Assembly: GCA_013339765.2 (NCBI GenBank)
Contig: JABSTR010001244.1
Coordinates: forward strand, 3,534,001 to 3,598,000
DNA length: 64,000 bases
Direction of reading: 5' to 3'
Origin: Haemaphysalis longicornis
Lineage: Eukaryota; Arthropoda; Arachnida; Ixodida; Ixodidae
The notes under the pieces are model-generated. The model did not search any database and was not told where the DNA came from. It worked only from the letters and a program-made list of their open reading frames with translations. Both the position numbers and the translations under genes were made by a program. Of the stretch, positions 43,952-53,419 are shown piece by piece; within the stretch, counting starts at the first letter, position 1; each line of letters opens with the position of its first letter.

Positions 43952-44320
43952 GGTGACCGGTAAAAAGCGCAAAGGCTCATGGGTACATTGTTTTCTCCCG
44001 CGGGGAGCCGCCACTTCTGGTTCGGGAGCTCTCCTGGCCTCCCGTACGCCGTCGGCTTTCACGCGCGTGTGTGCGTGTTCTTTATCTGTTTCCACCGGGG
44101 GAAAAAACGCGCATGCATCGGGAATTCCATAAGTAGCAACGATTGATCCTACTAGTGGTTTATCTGACCCGTAAGCACCCTGTGACAGATAAACAACACG
44201 CACACACGCGCCTGAAGCCGCCGGCGCACGCAGGCGTCGGGAGGGCAGGAGAGATATCGAACCGGAAGTGGCGGTAGCTGACGACGTAGCCTGAGCCTTT
44301 GCACTTTTTACCGGTCACCT
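43952..44320. mobile_element. Foldback MITE with TA target site, about 140-bp arms
   Basis: GGTGACCGGTAAAAAG begins at 43952 and its inverted copy ends at 44320. Both ends are flanked by TA (43950-43951 and 44321-44322). Complementarity extends through GCCGCCACTTCYGG, CTCTCCTG and GCGCGTGTGTGCGTGTT to a central loop near 44110-44170. A TA duplication with long inverted repeats suggests a Tc1/mariner-type MITE. There is no coding capacity. It sits about 40 bp from the reverse transcriptase fragment. Confidence 0.8.
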
Positions 44321-44324
44321 ATGG

Positions 44325-46860
44325 GGAAGTCTTTTCGTGCTGTGGCAGACGCAAGCAGCCTTTAAGGTAAAAAAATGGAAAAAAAATTAATGTTCCCTAC
44401 AAAAATGAAAGCAACCTAAATAAAAACGGGAACAACCCTGCACCAGCTGTGCTATAGCAGGTTAATGCCGATCAGAAAAATAAAAGAACGGGAAGCCGAA
44501 GCTCCAAAAACCTTTTGGGGAAAAAAAGCCATGGGTTACAAAAAGAAAGAAAGAAAAATAGTGAGGCTTTTTGCTTTGCTCGGTGGAAAACAACGGCAAC
44601 GGCACCCACATGGAGTTGAGTCATGAACTGGAAGGCGAGGAAAGTGCCTCAGATAACACACTCCGAACCCAACCCTCCCACGCCCCACGGTTCTGTCATA
44701 CCGGCCAAGCCCTCCATATATCACCGAAAAGAAAGACGTGCCGCGCCCAGTCCTCCCCCCCTCTCCCCAAAATATAAAGCACAATAATAACTACAAAGTC
44801 CCAATAGACCTCCGCCAACCACCCCAAAACATCACAGTCTGCCGACCACAATGTCCTGCACCAGGAACCGAACACCGTCCGCCAAGTCGCCCACAAGCGC
44901 GCCCCACAACACGGTCCCCACTGCCAACACGAAGCACAAGTCCGTTCCCACACTCCACTAGGCGCACAGTTTAGTGTGCGCAGTTGAACTCAAGTCCACC
45001 GGTGCGCAAGTCCAATCAGCTTAGAGTCCATATATAGAGCCGCAACGGTCCCACATGCGGCCGCTTCCGGGACCAGCCACAGTGAAGCGGTGTGCATAAG
45101 AGTGGCGCGGAAAGAGCGTCACTCCCCACGACGCAGTTCACCGTCCCGGGATCTCCACCTCCAAGGATATCTGCAAATAAATAAAGAAACGAAAACCCAG
45201 CCCCGACAACCTACGGACAGGGGGATCAAGGCACCCAACGATCTCGATTTCCGAAGCTGTTTAGTCGCTGTTGCAACAGTAACTAGGAGCAACCCAACAC
45301 AAGCACATGGTAGCAAATCCGAAAAAAGAAAAAAGATTCATCTCCCTCATTTCAAAGGAAAGGTACAAAACGTCGGACTATCTCCCCATATTTAGAAAAC
45401 ATACCCTGGTGAAGAAAAAAAAGGAAAAAAAGAGAGAAAGATGCAACCTGTAATACAAATTTCAATCCGTCAGCATGATGGACGTGGGGCACATGACTAA
45501 GCGATATAAAGGCCGCTAGACATGTTTCCCGACAATCTGCAACAGTGCCTCAAAACGCCGTCGATTCCCGTACGAAGTGGTTGAACGAAGTAAGCGAGAA
45601 AAAGAGATATTCTGGACAATCTCTACCCGCGGCCGCACTACCCCCTGCGAGAAAAAGACTGATGCTGGCCAATCTCTACCCATGACAAACTACCACAGGA
45701 CTGTTCAGAGTATGTCCTATTTGCAACTGAAACATGCCATTAAGGGAGCATGGCTACATCAAAACAAGGCTATATTGCTAGGTAAGTTTTCGTCTAACCG
45801 CGGTAGAGTGGTGGGAATACGTCTTCGTTTAGAATTAGTAACCAAAATTTGCAACTTACTTTCTGCTTACTACATAGCAATATGATGTTGTGCACGTTGC
45901 TCCTTATAGTTGTTTCATGACAACGGGGTTTATGAAATGTGTTTTTGCAGGGTCGTTAAAGGGCCACCAGGGGATCTAAATTAATCGTTCTCCCTACACT
46001 GCGCCGCGCCTTCTAGCACAAGCAGTTGTTCTAGCACAAGCAGCGCCCACTTGCCTGTAAAGGATGCACCGCCGCACGAGGATGGCATTGCGGCGAAGCT
46101 GACTTTCACTATTCCCGTCCTTGGCACTTACACTGCTCGCATTCGCAGTACCCGCGATAGCCATTCTCGCAGTACTCGCACTACACGAGGTCTTGCCCCT
46201 ACGGATTCTGGAACGCGTATCTGTTGTTGCCTGTGGAGTTCGAGAATAATTATCTGGGACCAAGGAAGGCTTTGCATTTTCAGGCACTCATCAATATCAA
46301 TCCTGCATGTAACTGTTTTAGCATAAAGCGCGCCTTCAGCACTGGGAGGAAATTTATACCTTTACTTTGACCTGAATAACTCGCTATTGAAATTTAGTGT
46401 TCGAAACAGAACGCCTACTCGTCGTCACTAAAGTATACATAAGCTGGCAGCCGGATTTCTGAGCAGTATATTTCCGTATTCTGTGCAAATAAACGAATGC
46501 GCATGTTCAGGGCAAGTTTGGCGTCTCGGTCAGGTTTGGGTTTCGCTGTGTTTCCTTTGAACTTGTTCCGCTTCTCCTGTAGCTCTGCGCGTTCCCACAG
46601 GAGGTTGTGGATGTCGGGTTTAGCATCGAGTGTGCGTGTTGTACCCATTTCGTGCTGCTCATGATGACGGACTGGTCTTCGTCCTGGTGGTGTTGAGGGA
46701 GTTCGAATGAGTGTACAAAAAAAATCCCGGGGCGTTTGCCCTAACGTGACACCTTGGGTGGGGCGAACCATGCAGTGTATAAGTGTATTCTTGGCGCCTT
46801 GGCGTTTTTGCCAACGGAGATGAAATCGTTGGGGTGGTATACAGCTTTGCTGTAAAAGTT
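44325..46860. other. Unrecognised stretch with strand-biased composition
   Basis: No gene is supportable. From about 44.60 to 45.45 kb the plus strand is unusually rich in C and A and poor in G and T, unlike neighbouring DNA. A TATATA-like word lies at 45031-45036. A short repeated phrase (GCGAGAAAAAGA and AATCTCTACCC) occurs twice at about 45595-45690. The open frames are short and motif-free. Confidence 0.4.
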
Positions 46861-46871
46861 TCTTGTCTTTG

Positions 46872-47045
46872 AAGCACGAAGCTCTTTAGCGCGAGGCGTA
46901 AACGAGTGTCCCGGTGTTTTTTTAGTACGCGTTACGAAGCGCTCCAGCGCGAGGCGTAAGCGGGTGTCCCGGTGTCTTTTTTAGCGCGCGTTACGTTCTT
47001 GCGCAAGGCGTAAACTAGTTTCCAGGGGTTTTAGTAGCGTGACTA
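46872..47045. repeat. Tandem array, about three units of 54-58 bp
   Basis: The unit centres on GCGAGGCGTAA...GTGTCCCGGTGT and TTTTTTAG.ACGCGTTAC. It starts at about 46891, 46949 and 47003, the third copy being more diverged. It lies upstream of a GGGGCTTCGCCCC palindrome (47101-47113) and a SINE copy. It could be part of a larger repeat that ends with that palindrome. Confidence 0.7.
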
Positions 47046-47121
47046 TATGAGACGACGCTTACGACGGCGACAGGAGACGCCAACAGCCCCAGCGCCTAAG
47101 GGGCTTCGCCCCTAAAAACGG

Positions 47122-47338
47122 TTTGATTGATTGATTGATTGATTGATTGTGATGTTTTAACGCGCCGACGCTACACAGGCGATGAGGCGCGCCGTAGTGG
47201 AGGGCTCTGGATTAATTTTGACCGCCTGGGGATCTTTAATGTGCGCCGAAATCCCGAGCATGCGGGCGTTTTTACTTTTGGCCTCCATCAGAAAAGCGGC
47301 TGCCGCGGTCGGAAATCCATTCCGCGACCTTGGGCTTT
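47122..47338 (-). mobile_element. Ruka-like SINE, 5'-truncated copy
   Basis: Reverse complement aligns with the complete SINE at 59948-60196 from the box B region to the tail: CAGCCGCTTTTCTGATGGAG, CGCACATTAAAGATCCCC, CCCTCCACTACGGCGCGCCT and an (ATCA)n tail (47122-47149). Box B is mutated (GGAATGGATTTCC) and the box A half is lost. A 91-codon open frame over it is an artefact of the repeat. Confidence 0.85.
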
Positions 47339-47404
47339 GACTTCTCCAACTTTCGCATGGGGTTGTAGACCTATTTGTTTTAACGCGGAGCGTTCTCGGG
47401 CAGT

Positions 47405-50400
47405 AGCCCTGTGAGAGAGTGGCGCGCCACCTCCTGCGTCCTGCGCCTATTTCCTGGCGTGCCGAACAGCTGCGTGGCGTCCCTTAATGGTGCTAGGGTG
47501 ACGTCTGTCGGGGTTGTCGCGCCCTTGTTGCAGTGGCTAGGTGAAGGCAGCATGTCACCTGCTAAAAGCAAACTCGAGAGGTACGCGCGAGCGTCGACAC
47601 CTAGCCGAATGGGCGAGATGGGGTATTCGGAAGAGACGGGCACAAGCCAATAGTGTCTGTATATATCAGTTCTTGAGAGTAAAGAGTGATCGCAGTTGAA
47701 TAAATTGACCTGCGCGTATTTGTTTAACCACAAGTATGGTTGCAATCAGGGGAAGTGTTATAAAGCACGCATGCTTCAAGGTTGCAGTTTTTGCCTACTT
47801 GGCACAGTGTGCTTTTGTTTCGTAAGTTAGCGCGTCGTACATGCAGTCACATTTGCCATATTTTGCCACGCTCTCACGCAGAGGTTGCTTCTGTGGCAGC
47901 CGTCGACCTTCGTGGCCCAGTTGCGTGAAAGCAGCCCGATCTCTGGTTGAGCATCACATACCCCTTTAGGTGAGTCCCCCTGGGGAAAATTCTTAGCCTG
48001 TTTTGTTACCCCCGCCTCGAGGCGCCTGTATATTTCGCCCTTTGGCTGTGTCTGTAAGTCTGTAGAACGAAAAAAAAAAATCTTGCGTAGGGCTTAAGGT
48101 ACACAGTAAAGGCGTAACTTGCATAAGGCTCAGGTATTTAAGCGTTGGCTTGGGTAGTCGAGCGTGGTAAATATTCGAGGATGTTGGTGCCCCCCCCCCC
48201 TCTCCCCCACCAAAAAAAAAAAAGCGTAATATCAGGTCTGGGGGCTGTCAAGATTGTACAAGATAGGTATATTTTTATTCATGGCGTTGACTTTCATACA
48301 CGAGCTGACCCAAATCGAGAGGGGATTTTGTTGTTACTCGGAAGTATTATTCGACCGTCGCAAAGCAGCTATGCAAATGTATCTCCAGTTGGGCACGCGA
48401 ACAATCATTGCGCCACGACCGCGATGGGTTCGCGTGTTTACGGCTGCTGGGCGGTCTCCGGCGAGGGGGCTTCCGTACTTTGCGCGCCTCTGTAGCGCGA
48501 CGTTATTAATCGAGCTAATTACGCCCCGGGCCCCCAATTCCGCTCGACACCGGCTTGATTGATGGCGCGCGCACTCGCATGTATCGGGCCGTCGAGCGCG
48601 CCTTTTTTAATTAGTACGTCGCGTATGCGCGGTGACCGCGTGCATTCGAAACGAAGCTCGGGCTCTCCGCACTGCGACGCGCTTTGGTGCCTTTCGGCCG
48701 GATGGGGCGCACGTTTGCTTGAAAACACGCAGACAACGAAACGAGCAGCACTTGCATTGCAGAGTAAGCGCCCCTGCTGGGGCAAACCGCGAAGACAAAG
48801 TGCAAGTTTGGCGCATTCGAAAGGCTGCAGTACCGGCATAGCAGGGATGCAAATTTTGGCGCGAACTTCAAACGATTATTCCAGGTGAAAACAGGTGAAG
48901 TTGCGGCGGCTCACCTCCAACTTTCTCCTCCCTCACTCGTGTTTGTGAGATTGATTGGCGGCCGGCGATCACAGGCAGCCTACAGAAGCATCAGTGTGCA
49001 CTGGTGCCTTAAGTTCCGTTTTACTTTACATTTTGAGGTAACGTTTTTCGGCGCCGGGATGAATTTGAGCGAGTTACCAAAATCTAGTTCTTGCAAATAA
49101 AACGGGGTCGTACTTTATTGTTCGTTTAATCTGCCGTCATGGTGCGGGTACTGTTTATTTTTTTTCCCCTTTGAATGTATACGTTATGAATGGAGGGGAC
49201 CAGAGGTACGTTGTAAAATTAGGCCACTCAGCAAATCTTCTGTTCTGGTCCCTTTTAGCAGTGCCGGCCCCGAAAGAAAAAAAAAGCGGAAAGTGCGTCT
49301 GAGCCTTTTGGTTCAGCCGTTCTTTGAATTTCCATCCAGCGGTGCTCCGTCATATTTCACCAACCTGGCGGGGCCTCCTTCTCGTGGCGCGTAGATTCAG
49401 CGGGAACGGGCGAGGTTGCAACTGCGTATTATGCGTCGTGTGCAGCTGGCTGTTGTCTGCACATTGGCTCGCTGCGGACATTTCGGTTCGTCTGCGAAGG
49501 GGTGCAGTGCTGCGTGCCACGCGAACTAGCTGGACGGCCAGGTTAGAGCCATGCAGGCTGACCGTGCGTGAGCCGTTTCGACTGAGCTCGTTTGTCGCTG
49601 TTTGTTTCTTTCTGTGGCTATTATTCGGTGCCCCCTTCCGTATCGCGCGAGAACTTCGTTTTCCTTCGGCTAACTTGCGAGCAGTCTCCTGCGCGTACAA
49701 CGTGCAACCGGAGGAAGAGCACCTTAGTGCACTTACCTCTACAGGCGCTTTACGCGCTCTCTGACTTTTATTGAATGTGCAGGGAAATTAATTAGCCGGG
49801 CCGCATTCGGCAGTGCCCCGAAGGCGATGATAGTGAAGAGGTACTTTTATCTTGTCCGCTCGACGGCCGTCCACGCCAAAGCGGAAGCGCGGGGTGGAAG
49901 ACGCCGTGCCTGCTCCTCGCCCCCGCTGTGTGTGGGAGGGACGCCCAGTGGATGTGCTTAGTTCCGCGCTATATTTTCCCCAGCCAAAGGCTGCTGACGT
50001 GCTGCAGCGCAGGTCAGCGTGCAAAGCTTTGCAAGCACGTTTGCGAGACGACGTCTTTGTATCACCCGGGAACGCGTACCCGCGGAGTTTTGCTTCAACT
50101 TTGCGGTGCCGCGCCCTCTCATAGTAATGACCCGGGGTATGTCCCGCATATTCGTTACCGTTCTTGCTCTTAAACTGCGTGACGCTGTGGGAGCATGAAG
50201 GTTGTACCCCATCCTTTCCAGATGTCTCTTCCATCCGGATGCTCCTGTCTGCTTGCCACTTTCTCCGGCTCGCGTTCCCTGATGCTCTCCTATCCCAGGC
50301 GTTCAATGGCACTCGCCCTCCCCCTCAGCGCATGCACTAGTTTCTGGCGCGTTCTCCACTTCCTCCCGCACCCGCCTGCGTTTTTCGACCTCCCTAGCTG

Positions 50401-51450
50401 GGATTATTCCGTTTTTCTTGGGAAAAAGAAAAAAATATATTTTCTTCCCCGTGTATGTCCGAGCTGCCGGGTCATATAGTATACGACGCAGAGGTTGGCT
50501 AAGCTTTTGTCCACATCGAATGGCTTCAACGACGCCTGTCGCATCCCCGGTCTCCTTTCGTTCTGCTGGTTCGCCCACCGTGTTTGGTTCCAGGCACGTT
50601 TTTTTTTTTTTTTTTTCTCGTTTATCCTGGCCAGCGATGCTAAGGGAGGGGGGGGCGAGATCGCGTGCCGTGTCGCCAGCCATTTCTTGGTTACTTTGTC
50701 AGCCATCTTGTCTCAAGCCCCGTGTAGTGAATGCCTTGCCGCAACCGATCAGCGAATTCCCCTGCCCCAATGTGGCCGGCGAGTCCAACTTCCTCCATCT
50801 TTTCCTATTTTGCTGCCCCTTCTATTTTGTTGTACAGCGTATTGTCGGCGCGATCCAGCTTCTTCTTGGAGGATTTATGTAAACGCTCTTTCGGTCGTCC
50901 GCTGCGAGTTGTGCTGTTTCCCGGGTTTTGTTCCTCGGCGGGCGGGCGTCGTTTAAGCGTCAGTGCTCAAGAAACGTGGCGATATTTTTCCCTCCCCGCG
51001 CGTGGCTGAAATGGCGCCGGGCTGTCGCTCTAATGGGCTTCAGTGGCAAACTCCACGCGTGGCCATGTCGATTGCGGAGGGGCCCGTTTGTTACAAAGTG
51101 GCGCATATGAGGAGGGCGTTCGCTGTTGTTGCCCTCTTTCGAAAGCGAACGGGGAACGAACGGCAGGAGTTACGCCTGAAACTCTCCCGTTATCGGATCA
51201 ACGTAAACCATGGGAAAGCCCCGCTGGCGTGAGAAATTTCGTCTGCGTATGTTTGCTCGCTCGTTCGATTATCTGTTAGTTTGTTTGCTTGGCCGTTTAT
51301 TTTCGCGGGAGCCAAGCCATTGAGCTAGTATTATGGCGTACCGGCCGGGTGCTGTTTTCTTCCTTTTATTGTTTTTTTTTTTGCCTATGATCCCCAAGGA
51401 ATGAATACTTTAGTTGATCGTGTAAGGAGCGAAAGTAAAGGTCTTAAGAA
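47405..51450. other. Unrecognised stretch
   Basis: No gene is supportable. Bases 47410-47740 have an LTR-like look (TGTGAGAG start, TATATA near 47660, AATAAA near 47700), but no target duplication or partner was found. Elsewhere there are C and A runs near 48190-48220 and a T run at 50599-50616. Open frames up to 174 codons conflict on both strands. Confidence 0.4.
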
Positions 51451-51456
51451 AATGAA

Positions 51457-51900
51457 TTTTTATTTTATTTTATTTTATTTTTATTTATTCACAATACCCC
51501 TAAAGGCCCCCGTGAGGGGGTAATTACATTGGGCGGTTACATAGCACGCATTGTATTAGCTCAATAAAAGGAAGGGTAAAAAAATCAAACAAAATGAATG
51601 AAAATGAAAAAGAATGAAAATGAATCCGCAAATGAAATAAAAAATACTTCGGCAGCCTGTAATTACAGATTTTCATGCGAGTTATTTAGAGAAAATGGTG
51701 TGGGAGGGCGTTTTGTCAGCGGTGGTGAGATGTAAAGCATTCGGGGGCAATCTGTCAAACAAGTTTCGATACAACATTCCAGAGGTGGCCGCTAGGGAAA
51801 TTATTTACGATGTGCTTACGTAAGGCCTCTGCGGCGGTGATCTGCAGTGGAGAGGATGTTCCGCTGTATGTAGGAAGGTATTTCCAAATGGGCGGGGTGA
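51457..51900 (-). mobile_element. Non-LTR retrotransposon 3' untranslated end with (AAAAT)n tail
   Basis: Read on the minus strand the segment ends with CCCCCTCACGGGGGCCTTTA GGGGTATTGTGAATAAATAA, then a pentamer AAAAT tail (51457-51489 on the plus strand). The CCCCCTCACGGGGG hairpin followed by AATAAA and a simple pentameric tail is characteristic of a LINE 3' terminus. I recall closely similar ends as common in tick genomes. No coding domain is readable upstream, so the copy is short or its ORF is decayed; the 51900 limit is a guess. Confidence 0.6.
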
Positions 51901-52525
51901 GGTTTCTTATCTGCCATCTTTCTTTTTCGTTGCGTCCGTACGTCTCTCACATTTGTTTCTAGCTTTTCTACACTAATAGTAGACAAGTTATCGGAGAACT
52001 CGTATGTGAATCGGGAAGTTGGGCGATGTTATGCGATCTCGTTCTCACGGTTACGTAATGCCCTCTTCTTCCCAGTCTGTTTCCACTCTTTTTTTCTTTT
52101 TCGAATGTTGTGGCGCCTGTGGCATGCATGAGCCGCAGTTACTCATAAAATCTCGGGATCATAATGCTGGAACCCGTTTGCTGTTGCACTTTACCCTCTT
52201 TTCCATCCGCGGTTTAAACCGCACAAACAACTGATTCGAAGTTTGCGCAACTCTAACGGCCTTCCTTGGCTTTGTGTCGACAAGTTTTACGGCGAGTCGT
52301 AGAACTTTCCATAGAAAGGCGACGACGCATCATGGTAAGGTTGGTATGGTTGACGAGCGCTCCTAACTCATTGCTGATGGCCGTCGTGGCCGGCCTGGGT
52401 TGAGATTTGTATCCCATGGCGAGGCAATGTAACGGAGAACAGCGTTCTATCGCAGGAGCGATCAGCTTCATAGGGTTCTTGCTCTCCTTCTCCGGGCCGG
52501 ATATTGCCGTTGTATCATAATGCTG
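51900..52525. other. Unrecognised stretch
   Basis: No gene is visible. T-rich tract near 52090-52110. Open frames are short and without motifs. Confidence 0.45.
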
Positions 52526-52526
52526 T

Positions 52527-53364
52527 TACGCTACTTGGAGGGGCTTTATAGCGCCGAATGAGGTTAAGATTGTCGTTTTTGTGTCGCAGGGACAAAGAAA
52601 TCAAAGTCGAGAAAAAGTGCGCCGTCATCTTGAAGCCGGAATGAGGTTAGGATTGTCATTTTTGTGACATAGGGACAAATAAATCAAAGTCGAGGAAAAA
52701 TTCGGCCATCTCCACGAAGTGAATGATGATGAGAGGGCCGAAGCAAAAATGCCTATCGGTAAAACTGTGAAACATTCGCCCACACATCATATAAAGACTC
52801 GACACGTCAAGCTTTCCACCGCTCCGTTGACAAGCCCGTCGACGACGTCGATGTTTTGGGGGGTTATGTAGGGGTTGTTTTGGACGATGAGAATCGCCAT
52901 GGGTAAGTTGGCGAATTCGGTGTGTGACATTTTAGCCACCTTGGCCGTCGCCTTCTGAAGAGCGTCTTGTACACACCCCCTGTACGTGTCTTGAGCTCGC
53001 AGGCGACGAACGACAACCTCTTCTTTTTCCTCTTCTCCTTGTTGGGTAGCAATGAACGCGTTGAACGTTTTGTCCTCTTCGGCCAATCTTTGGTTGGCCA
53101 ATCCCTAGGGGGATCCTGCCACAATCATCATTAATGTGCCGTGCCGTATACAGCAGCAACGAGGGACGGGACAGGGCCCGAGCAAGAGGAGCTTCGCCCC
53201 TAAAAGTGCGCCGTCATCTGGAAGCCGGAATCGAATTCACAACCTTACATTCCCGCTTCCGGATCACGCGCATTTTTTTAGGACTTCGATTTCTTCGTCG
53301 CTATGTGACAAAAATGACCATCTTAACCTCATTCGGCGCTATAAAGCTCATCCAAGTAGCCGTA
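52527..53364. mobile_element. Inverted-repeat unit enclosing a PIF1/Helitron-like helicase fragment
   Basis: The left arm (52527-52637) carries CTTTATAGCGCCGAATGAGG TTAAGAT and GTGCGCCGTCATCTTGAAGCC GG-like words. The same sequence appears inverted at about 53206-53364. A second, direct and shorter copy of the arm lies at 52638-52702. Inside the right arm edge is GGAGCTTCGCCCCTAAAA (53191-53208), a word also present near 47100. The central part codes for a helicase-like fragment on the minus strand. A non-autonomous or decayed DNA element is the simplest reading, but the element type is not established. Confidence 0.6.
52787..53101 (-). pseudogene. PIF1-like / Helitron helicase C-terminal fragment
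   Basis: A 104-codon minus-strand frame has protein-like composition and ends with NNPYITPQNIDVVDGLVNGA VESL. The pattern (N)-(I/V/L)-D-V-x-D-G-L-V-N-G-A is the signature of the C-terminal helicase region in PIF1 helicases and in Helitron Rep-helicases. The preceding part has a basic-acidic stretch (GEEEKEEVVVRRLRAQDTYR) and EFANLPMAI. It lacks Walker A and B and all upstream motifs, and homology stops shortly after the signature. The domestic PIF1 gene is unlikely, because the piece is flanked by inverted repeats and truncated. The match is by eye. Confidence 0.55.
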
Positions 53365-53365
53365 T

Positions 53366-53408
53366 GATGTATGTATGTATGTATGTATGTATGTATGTAT
53401 GTATGTAT
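53366..53408. repeat. (ATGT)n microsatellite
   Basis: About eleven tetramer units immediately outside the right arm of the inverted-repeat unit at 52.53-53.36 kb, perhaps seeded by the insertion boundary. Confidence 0.9.
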
Positions 53409-53419
53409 TCTTTAAAAAT

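Noticed and set aside
47410..47740. Possible second LTR (TGTGAGAG start, TATATA, AATAAA)
   Set aside because: No target-site duplication, no convincing CA end and no second copy in the window. The signals can occur by chance.
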